A stretch of DNA of 33,475 bases from Streptomyces hirsutus (GTDB lineage Bacteria > Actinomycetota > Actinomycetes > Streptomycetales > Streptomycetaceae): positions 1-33,475 of the forward strand of contig NZ_LIQT01000146.1 of assembly GCF_001418415.1 (NCBI RefSeq). The letters are read 5' to 3'. Shown piece after piece: positions 8,936-17,597 of this stretch. Below the pieces are notes generated by a model, which did not search any database, was not told the origin of the DNA, and saw only the letters and a list, made by a program, of their open reading frames with translations. The stretch's first letter is position 1. Each line of letters starts with the position of its first letter. The translations under genes were made by a program, and so were the position numbers.

Positions 8936-10570
8936 TCAGGCGATCTCGTGGCGGAAGTCGGCGGGCCCGGGCCGTTCGTGACCGAGGGCCATGATGAGCA
9001 GGGGGGCCTCGTCGCCGTCCGTCAGGCCGAGCCGCTCGACGAAGGAGACGTTGTCGAAACCGAGCGCCACACCGGCGCCCAGGTCCAGGGCGGACGCCGC
9101 CAGGTAGAAGCTCTGCGCGACGGCGCCGGCGGTGCCGACGGCCAGCCGGTAGCCGCGGTCGCCGACGGCGTCCAGCACGGCGCTGGTCCGCACGGTGGGT
9201 ACGAGCACCACCCCGGCCTGCTCCAGGTTGTAGTTGGCCAGGAAGTAGTTCTCCTGGAGGAAGGAACCCTGCGGGCCGGCGGCCACCAGCCGCAGGTCGC
9301 CGCGTTCGGCGTCGTAGACGTACGCGCCCTGCTCCACGCCCTCGACGTGGTTGACGAAGGCGTACATCCGGGCCAGCCGGACCTCGCCGGCCGGGTCGGT
9401 GTCGCCCGCCAGCCGGGTCCCGGCGCAGGCCGCCAGCACCGCCGACAGATGCTCCCCGGCCACCCGGCGCCGGGCGTCGAACCGGCCGAAGCTGGAGCGC
9501 CGGTCGCGCAGGGTGCGGCGCAGGCCGGTGCCGGGGAAGGCCGGAGCGGGCAGCTCCACCCGGTCGCCGCCGGCGTCGGCGGGCAGGGCCGCGGCGGCCG
9601 CCAGCGCCCCGGGGACGGGCCGGTCGGTGGCGCCGGCCAGGGTCGCGGAGTGCATCTCGCGCAGCGCGGTGAAGTCCAGCAGGGTGCGGGAGCGTTCGAC
9701 GTCCCGGTGGCGGACGGAGGGCCGGTGGGCCGGGTCGGTGCGCGGGGCGTCGTCGAGGGCCGGGGCCCGTGAGGACGCCGGTGCGTCCCAGCGCAGCGGC
9801 ACGACCGCGAACACGGTCTCCTCCCCGCCCTCCACCCCGAGCAGTTCGTTGAGCCGGGACTCGTCGAACCACATGACGGGGGCGAGGCGCAGCCCCCGGG
9901 CGGCGGCCCAGATCCGCCAGGTGTGCACCAGGGTGCCGACGTCGGTGGAGACCACGTGGAAGGAGAAGCTGTTGTACTTGAAGGAGTTCTGCCAGTACTT
10001 GACGCCGAGGATCAGGTACTGGTCGGTGTCGAGGGCCTCGGCGGGCGCGTCCGGGCCCAGCGCCCGGCGGACCCGGTCGGTGACGTCGCCGGCCAGCAGC
10101 CGCTGCAGGGCGTGCCGGTGGATGTCGTAGTAGTGCAGGCCGGGGGCGAGGGGACCGGAGGCACCGGACGCCCAGTGGATGCTCACCGGGTACAGGCCCC
10201 CGCCGCCCGCGGTGCCGCGCGACCAGTTGGCGTGCGTGTAGAACGGCAGACCGGGCAGGTCGGTGTTGGCCTGGATGCCCAGGCGGCGCCCGGTCAGCCC
10301 GTAGGAGTCCTGGAGCATCGCCGACAGCAGCGGCAGACTGAAGCCGCGGGCGGCGTCGCCGTCCCGCACCGGGACCGCGCCGGGCAGCAGACCCGGCGCG
10401 ACCGGGACGTCGGCGAGGTCCTCGGTGGCGGGCAGCGCGAACGCCTCGGCGTGCGGGTAGTACTTGCCCTTGCGCGGACCGTCGTCCCAGTTCACGACAT
10501 GGTCGGTGGGCTCCATCGGGACGCGCCCGCGGTGCAGGATGGCGTGCGCGTATTCATGGGCGTACCCCAC
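8936..10570 (-). CDS. SagB-type FMN azoline dehydrogenase (tandem nitroreductase fold)
   Basis: A 544-aa SagB/ThcOx-family protein expected to oxidise thiazolines/oxazolines to azoles with FMN. Two nitroreductase-like halves are visible, residues ~70-270 and ~350-540, giving the long tandem form. In the first half the QDSYGL...GGGLYP segment is typical, and in the second half TLRDRRSSF...VAGEHLSAVLAA. The start chosen is GTG at 10570 because AAAGGGGG lies 5-6 nt upstream. An upstream in-frame GTG at 10633 would add an Asp/Pro/Glu-rich tail encoded by 9-bp tandem repeats and has no good ribosome site. A 90-bp gap separates it from the upstream YcaO gene. Confidence 0.88.
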   Translation of the reverse strand: MGYAHEYAHAILHRGRVPMEPTDHVVNWDDGPRKGKYYPHAEAFALPATEDLADVPVAPGLLPGAVPVRDGDAARGFSLPLLSAMLQDSYGLTGRRLGIQANTDLPGLPFYTHANWSRGTAGGGGLYPVSIHWASGASGPLAPGLHYYDIHRHALQRLLAGDVTDRVRRALGPDAPAEALDTDQYLILGVKYWQNSFKYNSFSFHVVSTDVGTLVHTWRIWAAARGLRLAPVMWFDESRLNELLGVEGGEETVFAVVPLRWDAPASSRAPALDDAPRTDPAHRPSVRHRDVERSRTLLDFTALREMHSATLAGATDRPVPGALAAAAALPADAGGDRVELPAPAFPGTGLRRTLRDRRSSFGRFDARRRVAGEHLSAVLAACAGTRLAGDTDPAGEVRLARMYAFVNHVEGVEQGAYVYDAERGDLRLVAAGPQGSFLQENYFLANYNLEQAGVVLVPTVRTSAVLDAVGDRGYRLAVGTAGAVAQSFYLAASALDLGAGVALGFDNVSFVERLGLTDGDEAPLLIMALGHERPGPADFRHEIA

Positions 10571-10600
10571 GGGATCCCCCTTTCCTCGGTTCTTCCTCGG

Positions 10601-10627
10601 TTCGTCGGGTTCGTCGGGTTCGTCGGC
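10601..10627. repeat. Three tandem 9-bp repeats between YcaO and SagB genes
   Basis: TTCGTCGGG occurs twice and TTCGTCGGC once, head to tail (10601-10609, 10610-10618, 10619-10627). The repeat lies in the 90-bp spacer of the operon just upstream of the preferred dehydrogenase start. No function is evident. Confidence 0.6.
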
Positions 10628-10660
10628 GTTCACGGTTCACGCGCCGGGGCGGTCGGTCGC

Positions 10661-12595
10661 TCATGGGAACGGATGCGGGCCGGGGTTGAGACCGGCCTCG
10701 GTCAGGTCGTCCGCACGCAGCCCCGCCTCACGCAGCGCGGTGCGCATGCGCGGCATGTGCCGGGCCCGCTGCCTGCTCCAGCCGAAGTCGAGCGGCAGCA
10801 GTCCGGGCACCAGAACCTTCACGGTGTACAGCCCGAGGGCGTGCTGCTCGGGCGTGGTCTGGTCGACGACGACGACGTCGAACCCGGCGGACGTCACGGA
10901 CTCCACGGCGGCGAGCAGGTCGTCCCGCACGTCCGGGCCGGAGCCGTCGGCGCGGCTCCAGGCCAGGTCGGCCACGCTCGAGGGCCGCGCGGGCGCGGAC
11001 TGCCGCAGCAGGAAGTCGGCGTGACGGCCCATCTCCGGCACCGCGTAGACCAGCGGGTGGTCGTGCAGGCTGGTGATCTTCTCGTGGTCGGCGGCCATGG
11101 CGAGGTACCCGGCCGCGTTGCGCTCGAAGCGGTGCAGCAGCTGCACCGAGTCGGTGGCGATCTCGCACAGAGCGGCGGCGAGCGCGGCCTCCGGGTCGAG
11201 GGAGGCCCCGGCCCCGAAGCACATCCGGGCGGGCCCCCCGTCGAACCGCTCGGCGACCCCGGTGACCACGGGAACCGGGAAGGTGATCCGGGTGTCGAAG
11301 AACCGGGCCCGGTACCCGTACATGGCCATGCGGTCGACCATGAACCGGGTGCGCGGGTCGGCGCTGGTCGACGGGTCGATCTCGCGCAGCGGCTGCATCC
11401 CGTGCCAGGCGAGCAGGAAGGCGTCCCGCTCCAGGGCCTCCATCAGGCCGCTGAGCACGGCCTCCTCCAGACTGCCCCCGGAGGCGCAGCCGTTGGAGCT
11501 CTCCTGCACGAAGCGGTGCTCGATGCCCGGCTTGTGGTAGAAGGCCAGGATCTCCGGTACGGGGCGCGGCCGTCCGTTCCGCAGCGACCAGCCCCACACC
11601 CAGGGGATCGCCCGGTCCGGTGCGAACGGAGGCACCCAGGGGTTCGCCCGGTGGAAGTCGTCCGTGTACAGGCCGGTCTCGCGCGGGTCGACGGCGTCCG
11701 GACCGAGGTCGTCCAGGGCGGCGGTCAGGGTGACGGCGCGGCCCCGGGCGCGCATCCCGGCGAAGCGTTCCAGGCCCTCCAGCACGCCGATGCGGGTGCT
11801 GTCGTGGTACGTGTCGGCGTGCCCGCCCCAGAACGTCTCCCGCAGGTAGTCGCCGGAGCGACTGGAGAAGCAGCCCACCGTGGCCGAGGTGGTCGGCGAG
11901 GTGACGTCGCACACCACCGACGGGCCGATCGCCCCCCAGTGCGGGTTGGCGAACGCGTCCACCCGCAGGCCGTAGTCGTCCAGCGGGCGGACCCGGCCGA
12001 CGCCCGGCCGGTACTTCGGCGCGGGCCGCAGGCTCAGGGCCGCCGACTCGGCCGTCACCGGTTCAGGGGTGCCGCAGCGGGGGCAGTCCGGCTCGGGCAC
12101 CAAGGGGTGATGACGGGTCGTCAGGTCCTCGAGGTCCATCAGCCAGACGTCGGGGAACGGCGCGTCCCGGTCAGGGCCGGCCGCGGCGAGCCGGGCGATC
12201 AGCGTGGCGACCGCCTGCACGGCGAACGGCACCGGATAGGGCCAGGGGCCCGCCTCCCGGGTGCCGCCGCGCAGTTCCAGGCCCTCCCGCAGACCGACCG
12301 AGCGCACCCCCTGCCAGCGGCGCCGCAGGCACACGGCGCAACCCGCCCGCCCCTCGGCGGGCCAGGGGCCGATCACCGCCTGCCGGCCGTACAGGTGCAC
12401 GGGCAGGACGTCGTCCGGGAGGTCTCCGGTGCCGGCGAAGGCGTCCCGCACGCCGAGCGCGCCGACCCCGATGCCGGGGACCGGCCGTCCGGGTACGGCG
12501 GGCAGGTCGCGCAGGGCCCGGCGGAGGCCCTCCGCGAAGCGGCGGCACGCGTCCTCGCGCGGCTGGGCGGCGGCCTCGGTCAGGTCAGCGGTCAT
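10661..12595 (-). CDS. YcaO-domain cyclodehydratase (copy 2, operon-proximal)
   Basis: A 644-aa homologue of the operon-distal YcaO with the same layout. An N-terminal E1-like remnant has CxxC pairs (CAVC near residue 85, CPRC near 172). The YcaO core has EGLERF near 272 and SNGCASGG...EEA...EALERD near 365-390. The C-terminus is again PHPFP. It is predicted to form azoline rings in the precursor core in an ATP-dependent way, docking with the RRE/E1-like protein encoded immediately upstream. The ATG at 12595 overlaps that upstream gene by 11 bp. A GTG-extended start at 12622 would place much more overlap and is less likely. Two YcaOs in one operon may split Cys from Ser/Thr cyclisation (inference). 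Confidence 0.92.
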   Translation of the reverse strand: MTADLTEAAAQPREDACRRFAEGLRRALRDLPAVPGRPVPGIGVGALGVRDAFAGTGDLPDDVLPVHLYGRQAVIGPWPAEGRAGCAVCLRRRWQGVRSVGLREGLELRGGTREAGPWPYPVPFAVQAVATLIARLAAAGPDRDAPFPDVWLMDLEDLTTRHHPLVPEPDCPRCGTPEPVTAESAALSLRPAPKYRPGVGRVRPLDDYGLRVDAFANPHWGAIGPSVVCDVTSPTTSATVGCFSSRSGDYLRETFWGGHADTYHDSTRIGVLEGLERFAGMRARGRAVTLTAALDDLGPDAVDPRETGLYTDDFHRANPWVPPFAPDRAIPWVWGWSLRNGRPRPVPEILAFYHKPGIEHRFVQESSNGCASGGSLEEAVLSGLMEALERDAFLLAWHGMQPLREIDPSTSADPRTRFMVDRMAMYGYRARFFDTRITFPVPVVTGVAERFDGGPARMCFGAGASLDPEAALAAALCEIATDSVQLLHRFERNAAGYLAMAADHEKITSLHDHPLVYAVPEMGRHADFLLRQSAPARPSSVADLAWSRADGSGPDVRDDLLAAVESVTSAGFDVVVVDQTTPEQHALGLYTVKVLVPGLLPLDFGWSRQRARHMPRMRTALREAGLRADDLTEAGLNPGPHPFP

Positions 12596-14840
12596 CGCCG
12601 GCCGCCCCGGTGAGCAGAACACGGACGGTGTGGATCCCGGCGGCGGGCAGGTCGGCCGCGTGCGTGGGCACGACGAGGGCGTCCCGTCCGGCCGAGGCCA
12701 GCCGCTCCAGGACGTCCGCCCACGTCACCGGCGGCCGGCTCGCCGACGGCTCCTCCTCGGCCGCGGGGACCGTGACCGGGATCAGGGCCGCGTCCAGATC
12801 GGCCAGCAGCGGATCGCCCGGATCGGGCGTGCCCAGCACCCCCTCGGCGGTGAGCTGCACCGTACCGATCAGGTCGCGGAGGGCGTCGCCGGCCGCCGCC
12901 GCCCGGTCCAGGGCGGCGCCGACGGCCCACCGCACCGGCTCGCCCGGCTCCGCGGGACGTGTGCGGGCCAGCACCACGGACACCCCGGTGCGGTCCGCCT
13001 CCCCGAGGTCGAGGAGTTCGGTCTCCAGGCCCAGATGTCCGGCGGAACGCAGCAGGAAGGTTCCCTCGGGGTCGTCGGCCAGCAGCGCCGGGGAGAGGGC
13101 CGCGGTCCGTCCGGTGCCGCGCACGGCCCGCTGCAGCGCGTCGTGGGCGAGCGCCGACAGCAGTCCGGCCGCCGCGGCGGCGGGCAGCCCGTCGCCCGCG
13201 CCGGCCCCGGCGCGCGTCGGCTCGAACCGGCGGTCCTGGTTGTCCGGTCCGAACGGCCGCACGGCACCGGCCGGTACCAGGATCTGCTCCTTGGTCAGCA
13301 GGGACGTGGCCGGGATCCAGGCGGCGACCGGATCACCCCCGGCGCCGGTCGCCGTGGAGAGCGTCTCCGGCCGCACCCGCGCGGCCTCCGCGCCGTCCGC
13401 GAGGGACGCGCCGCCCGGTGTGGGGAGGGCGGGGACCACGTGCTCCGCGTAGACCCCGGCCGCGGCGTCGAGAGCCCGCAGGCGGGCGCCCGCGGTGTGC
13501 TGGACGTCGAACGCGACGACGGTCCGGGTCCCGGCCGCGCCCAGGCCGACCTCCACCCCGCCGACCTTCAGCGGGGTCTGGGTGACCGGCTCGTCCGCGT
13601 ACCGGGTGAAGACCCCGACGGACGGCCGGATCGCGAGCGACCGGCGGGCCAGTTCGGCCAGCGGGCCCTCGGTCGCGCCGTCGTCCGGTGCGGCGGCGAC
13701 GACCGGCTCGAAGGCGGGCCGCGCGGGGGCCGAAGTCAGGTCGACAGGTTCGGGCGCGGCGGGCCGGGTCCGGCAGTACGGGCAGCGCGGGTGGGGCAGC
13801 AGCCGCTCCGCGAGGACGTCGAAGGAGGCCATGTCCTGGAGCAGCACCTGGCCCCGGGTCTCGGCCGGCAGGGCCTGGGTGACCAGCCGGAACACCTCGT
13901 AGCCGAGCAGGTTGCCGAGCATCGCCGCCAGGGGGCCGCGCGGCCCGGGGGCCGGAGTGGTTCCCAGGGCCAGCCCGCTCCACAGGCCGGCCGCCACCGC
14001 CGGGTCCCCGGTCGCGCCGAGCCGCAGTGCCGCGCAGGCGAGACAGCCTTCCGTGTCCGGTGCGCTGACCGGTCCGACCACCGCCCGGCCGCCGAACGTC
14101 CAGGCGGGCAGCAGCGTGCGGCCCTCGGGCACGCCCTGGCCGAGCAGGGCGACCGCGGTCCGGAACGCGTCGCGGCCCGCGGCGGCGACCACCACGTCAA
14201 ACCCCTCGTACGCGTCCCAGCCGGCCGGGCCGGCCGCGGGCAGCACCGCCACCTCGGCCGGGGCCCCCTGCGCGGTGAGCTCCGCCGCCTCCTCCCGGAG
14301 CCGGCCGAACTCCGCGGCGGTGGCGGGGCCTTCGGCCAGGGCGGCCTCCACGGCGACGTGCGCGCAGCCGTTGCGGATCAGGGACAGCGCGCACCAGCGC
14401 GCGACCGGGCCGTCACCGAGCACCGCGACGCGGGTGCCGCGGAACGCGGCGAACCTGTCCCCGGCGTCGTCGGCGTAGTGGTCGATGTAGGCGATCTGCG
14501 GCGCGAAGTGTGCGGTGACCTCCGCGTCCGGGGACGTGCCGGGTCCGTGTCCGGCGTCCGGCACGGGCCGGGCGAAGCCGCGGGCGTAGAGCGCCTTGAC
14601 CAGGCCGCCGACCATCGCCTTCTGCGGGTCGGGGAAACCCGCGCAGATCTCCGCCACGGTCCGGCTCCCGTCCAGGTGCGGGACGAGGAGAGTGGCGAAC
14701 CGGTAGGCGGACGGGGAGCTGAGCTGGAAGCCGCCGTCGGCGTTGTGGAAGATCACGCCGGTGGGCGTCTCGGTGAACAGCACGTCGCGGCGCACCCTGG
14801 GCCGGGTGTCCGCGGTCTCCTCGTAGGGCGTCGTGGGCAT
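12585..14840 (-). CDS. RRE/E1-like (ocin-ThiF) leader-binding protein with degenerate YcaO tail
   Basis: A 751-aa protein of the 'TOMM precursor leader peptide-binding' type. Residues ~15-90 look like a PqqD-like RIPP recognition element. An E1/ThiF-like Rossmann region starts near residue 135 (VAVLGDGPVARW), with Cys pairs CLAC near 264 and CPYC near 351 that probably bind zinc. By my alignment, residues ~405-745 follow the YcaO fold of the neighbouring enzymes but lack the ATP/Mg glutamates (DAAAGVYAEH replaces EGLERYAG near 460; SALAHDALQRA replaces ELVERD near 562). It would present the leader to the cyclodehydratases. GGAGGTG lies ~10 nt before ATG 14840. This is the first gene of the coupled biosynthetic operon. 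Confidence 0.88.
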   Translation of the reverse strand: MPTTPYEETADTRPRVRRDVLFTETPTGVIFHNADGGFQLSSPSAYRFATLLVPHLDGSRTVAEICAGFPDPQKAMVGGLVKALYARGFARPVPDAGHGPGTSPDAEVTAHFAPQIAYIDHYADDAGDRFAAFRGTRVAVLGDGPVARWCALSLIRNGCAHVAVEAALAEGPATAAEFGRLREEAAELTAQGAPAEVAVLPAAGPAGWDAYEGFDVVVAAAGRDAFRTAVALLGQGVPEGRTLLPAWTFGGRAVVGPVSAPDTEGCLACAALRLGATGDPAVAAGLWSGLALGTTPAPGPRGPLAAMLGNLLGYEVFRLVTQALPAETRGQVLLQDMASFDVLAERLLPHPRCPYCRTRPAAPEPVDLTSAPARPAFEPVVAAAPDDGATEGPLAELARRSLAIRPSVGVFTRYADEPVTQTPLKVGGVEVGLGAAGTRTVVAFDVQHTAGARLRALDAAAGVYAEHVVPALPTPGGASLADGAEAARVRPETLSTATGAGGDPVAAWIPATSLLTKEQILVPAGAVRPFGPDNQDRRFEPTRAGAGAGDGLPAAAAAGLLSALAHDALQRAVRGTGRTAALSPALLADDPEGTFLLRSAGHLGLETELLDLGEADRTGVSVVLARTRPAEPGEPVRWAVGAALDRAAAAGDALRDLIGTVQLTAEGVLGTPDPGDPLLADLDAALIPVTVPAAEEEPSASRPPVTWADVLERLASAGRDALVVPTHAADLPAAGIHTVRVLLTGAAGDDR

Positions 14841-14967
14841 GCGGGGGTCGCACCTCCGGGTCGGGGCCTGTCGGCCGCGGGGGATCTGAAGGAGTGGGTG
14901 GGAGCGGGGCGTTGGGGCGTGGGACGGCCGGGCCGGCCGCGTCCCCGTCGTGGTGGTGCCGGCGCCG

Positions 14968-16818
14968 TCAGGTGGCTCCGGACGGCAGCGCGAGCCGGGC
15001 CGGAGCGACGACGGCTTGAGGGAGGTCGTCCGTCGGGGCCGCCCGGTGCAGCGCGTGCACACGGAACAGGCTGTTCATGCGCAGGGTTCCTGGCTGTTCC
15101 TCGTCGAGGAGTCCGGTGTCGAGGAGCCGTTCGAGCAGTTCCTCGGCGTGGGTCTCGGGCACGCGGAGCGCGGTGGCCGCGTCCGGTGCGGTGAGCTGCC
15201 CGTTGAGACGGGCCAGCCGCAGGTGCGCGTCGGCCAGCGGTCCGGGCAGCCGGTCCAGGGCCTCGTCGAGTGTCAGGGGCACCGACATCCGGGGGTCGTC
15301 GGGCAGCGCCAGCCGGGCCGGCAGGTCCCGGCACAGCCACGCGGCGTAGTCCGCCAGGCGCAGCTTGGGCCGGGTCAGCAGCCGGGCGGCGGCGATCCGC
15401 AGCGCGAGCGGAACATGCCCGCACAGGTCCGTGAGAGTACGCGCGTGAGCGGCCTCCGCCGCGACCCGCTCCCGCCCCAGGACGGCGGTGAGCAGGGCCA
15501 TCGACTCCTGCGGTGTCAGCGCGCCCAGTTGCAGTACCGCCGGGCCGTGCGTGGCGACCAGGGCGGCCAGCCGCATGCGGCTCGTGACGACGAGGGCACC
15601 GCAGCCGGGCACGTCGAGCAGGCCCCTCACCTGGTCCGGGTGCACGACGTCGTCGAGCACCACCAGGCACGACCCGCGGGGGGCGCCGGCGGGGAGCACG
15701 GCGCGCAGTTCGGCCGCAGCCTCGCCGGCGGGCCGCGGCGTGCCGTCGGGCCGGGCCAGCGGCAGCAGCACGCCGCCCGCCGGGTAGCGGTCGGCCACCA
15801 GCCGCGCGGCGTGCAGCGCCAGCGCGGTCTTGCCCATGCCGGGCCCTCCGGAGATGACCGCGATCACCGGAGCGGTGTCGGTCCGCCCGTCGCCCCGGCC
15901 ACCGCCGTTCAGGTGGTCCACGAGGTCGGCGGTCTCACGGGAGCGTCCGGTGAAGCCGGGGACACGGGGCAGCCGGGGGCGCGGCGAGGGGTCCGGCCCC
16001 GGGGACGGGTGGTCGTTGCCGGACGGGACCGCTCCGGCCGCGGCGCCGTGCCCGCCGCGCTCCGCCGGGGCGAGGGCCGCGCCGGGGAGTTCCTCGCCGC
16101 GCAGAATGGCCAGTTCCAGGTTCTGCAGTGCCGCGCCCGGGTCGACGCCGAGTTCGTCCCGCAGGTGCGTCCTGATCCTCCGGTACTCGGCGAGCGCCTC
16201 GTTCTGCCGTCCGGCACCGTAGAGCGCCCGCATCAGCTGGGCGGAGAGCCCTTCGTGCTGGGGGTGGGTCCGGGTGGCCTCCCACAGGTCCACCAGGACC
16301 TCGCGACACCGTCCGCGGGCCAGTTGTATTTCACAGAGGCGTTCCAGGACGCGCAGGCGTTCCTCGACCAGCCGGGGCACCTCGTCGCGGTGCAGGAGGT
16401 CGGAGGGGACATTGGCCAGAAGCGGTCCCCGCCACAGGCCGAGTGCCGTGCGCAGCAAGGGGAGTTCGGACTCTCCGGCGCCGGCTGCCTCCGACACCAG
16501 ACGGCGGAAGTGCAGCAGGTCCAGGGTGTCACCGTCGGCCGGAAGGCGGTACCCCCCGGCGACCGCGACCACCGCCTGCTCCTCGATGTCGTACTTGGCG
16601 AAGAGACGGCGCAGCCGCAGGACGCAGCTCTGCAGGGCCGCCTTCGCCGTCGCCGGTTGCCTCTCCCCCCAGACGGCCTGGCGCAGCCGCTCCGTGGGGA
16701 CCACCTCGCCGGGCCGGACCAGCAGCGCCGCCAGCAGCGATGTCGGCTTGGCCGGTGGAAGGACGACCACCTCACGCCCGTCGGTAATGCTGAGCGGGCC
16801 GAGCAACTGAAAACGCAC
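14968..16818 (-). CDS. SARP-family regulator with NTPase domain
   Basis: A 616-aa AfsR/SARP-like transcriptional activator. Residues 1-95 form an OmpR-type winged helix (MRFQLLGPL...AVWGE...VLRLRR). A bacterial transcriptional activation domain runs to ~260, with the ELGVDPGAALQNLE ending that is typical of SARPs. A P-loop NTPase follows, with Walker A GGPGMGKT near residue 325 and Walker B CLVVLDD near 385. The large C-terminal TPR region of AfsR is missing, giving a medium-size SARP. The start is GTG at 16818. It is probably the cluster-situated activator of the biosynthetic operon, the precursor gene or both. A terminator separates it from the precursor gene upstream and a 127-bp gap from the operon downstream, so it may have its own promoter. 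Confidence 0.9.
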   Translation of the reverse strand: MRFQLLGPLSITDGREVVVLPPAKPTSLLAALLVRPGEVVPTERLRQAVWGERQPATAKAALQSCVLRLRRLFAKYDIEEQAVVAVAGGYRLPADGDTLDLLHFRRLVSEAAGAGESELPLLRTALGLWRGPLLANVPSDLLHRDEVPRLVEERLRVLERLCEIQLARGRCREVLVDLWEATRTHPQHEGLSAQLMRALYGAGRQNEALAEYRRIRTHLRDELGVDPGAALQNLELAILRGEELPGAALAPAERGGHGAAAGAVPSGNDHPSPGPDPSPRPRLPRVPGFTGRSRETADLVDHLNGGGRGDGRTDTAPVIAVISGGPGMGKTALALHAARLVADRYPAGGVLLPLARPDGTPRPAGEAAAELRAVLPAGAPRGSCLVVLDDVVHPDQVRGLLDVPGCGALVVTSRMRLAALVATHGPAVLQLGALTPQESMALLTAVLGRERVAAEAAHARTLTDLCGHVPLALRIAAARLLTRPKLRLADYAAWLCRDLPARLALPDDPRMSVPLTLDEALDRLPGPLADAHLRLARLNGQLTAPDAATALRVPETHAEELLERLLDTGLLDEEQPGTLRMNSLFRVHALHRAAPTDDLPQAVVAPARLALPSGAT

Positions 16819-17312
16819 CTGGTCCCCCCGTTGACCCTCGCACTTCTGCGGATCCGGATCGCTACCCCCTCCGGGGTGGCGGTGCCATGCCGTCGAAGCG
16901 GGTCCTGTCCGAGCGGTGGCTCATTCGGGACACCTGCTTTTTCGCCGACACGGGCAGTACGGCGCAGATTGTGAAGTCGTAGTGCACGTATGCCTTCGGT
17001 CTTGCGGCAGTGGTGAGTGTCTACTGGCGTAGAACGTGGGTCAAGGGGTGGTTGTGAAATGCCTGAGAGGCAACTTTCAGTCACTGACGCTTCGTCAAAT
17101 ACGTTCCGGCAGAGCATATTTACTGGTAAATGGCTTGTCTTTGGGTGGCGGGCCGTGGACTTACCGGCGGTACGGCCAGGGAGGCGAGCGCGCTCGATCC
17201 ACCGGATTCTCCGAACCTTTTCACGGTGTTCACTTTCACCCCGGCCTGCTCTCCGGCCCGCGGCCGGGACATGCCTCGTTGGGCGTCGTCGTGACCGGTC
17301 CCGGGCATGCCG
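16819..17312. other. Intergenic region between SARP and precursor terminator
   Basis: No convincing gene is visible; open frames here are short or are shadows. It must hold the SARP promoter on the minus strand. A perfect dyad with arms ATTTAC and GTAAAT separated by TG (17118-17131) lies in an unusually AT-rich patch and is a possible operator or promoter element. Confidence 0.4.
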
Positions 17313-17365
17313 AGCGCCCGGTCGGCGCCCTCCTCCGTGAAGGAGGCGGGCGCCGACCGGGCGTT
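17313..17365 (-). terminator. Strong terminator downstream of the precursor gene
   Basis: A long inverted repeat with left arm from 17315 and right arm to 17363 gives a ~22-bp stem with one mismatch and a short GTGAA loop. It is extended by two further base pairs, one of them G-U. It begins 19 nt beyond the precursor stop codon and lies before the SARP gene. It should isolate precursor mRNA from the downstream genes and stabilise its 3' end. Confidence 0.8.
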
Positions 17366-17383
17366 GCCGCGCCGGACGCTGGG

Positions 17384-17554
17384 TCAGGCGGAGCAGGAGG
17401 TGGTGCTGCAGGTGGAGCTGGAGGTCGAGGTGGAGCTGGTGCTGGTGCAGCCGGCCAGCACGACCTCGCTGGCGTCCGAGTAGTCGGAGATCTCGAAGGT
17501 CTCGGCCTCGAGCTCGAGGATCTCGTCGGCGAGGGTGCTCAGGTCCTTGTTCAT
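17384..17554 (-). CDS. RiPP precursor peptide (thiopeptide/LAP type)
   Basis: A 56-aa precursor. The leader (residues 1-35) is acidic and holds the thiopeptide-leader-like signature TFEISDY at 19-25, then DASEVVLAG. The core (36-56) consists of 3 Cys (36, 49, 54), 10 Ser, 7 Thr and a terminal Ala, so 20 of 21 residues can be cyclised or dehydrated. There are no Glu, Asn or aromatic residues in the core. ATG at 17554 is preceded by GGGGAG five bases upstream; the longer open frame upstream has no such site. A terminator follows the stop. The gene is transcribed in the same direction as the modification operon but as a separate unit. It matches thiazolylpeptide-type bacteriocin precursors; the exact core start (G35, C36) is inferred. 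Confidence 0.9.
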   Translation of the reverse strand: MNKDLSTLADEILELEAETFEISDYSDASEVVLAGCTSTSSTSTSSSTCSTTSCSA

Positions 17555-17579
17555 GGTGTCTCCCCAGGAGTCGGGGCGG

Positions 17580-17597
17580 ACCACCGTGTCCGGTGGT
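17580..17597 (-). promoter_or_regulatory. Stem-loop in the precursor 5' leader
   Basis: A perfect 7-bp inverted repeat (ACCACCG / CGGTGGT) with a 4-nt loop lies 26-43 nt upstream of the precursor ATG, just before the ribosome site. It could stabilise the mRNA or serve as an operator; the sequence alone does not tell. Confidence 0.4.

Noticed and set aside
10571..10633. N-terminal extension of the SagB dehydrogenase with repeated Asp-Glu-Pro
   Set aside because: It is encoded by 9-bp tandem repeats and lacks a ribosome site, while the GTG at 10570 has a strong one.
12261..15194. Very long plus-strand open frame (977 codons) opposite the leader-binding and YcaO genes
   Set aside because: It is a shadow: composition is Arg/Gly/Pro-rich with no domain motifs, and the minus strand has clear family signatures, ribosome sites and coupled starts.
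16233..17117. Minus-strand open frame overlapping the SARP start
   Set aside because: Its translation shows no recognisable motifs, and it overlaps the well-supported SARP N-terminus in another frame.
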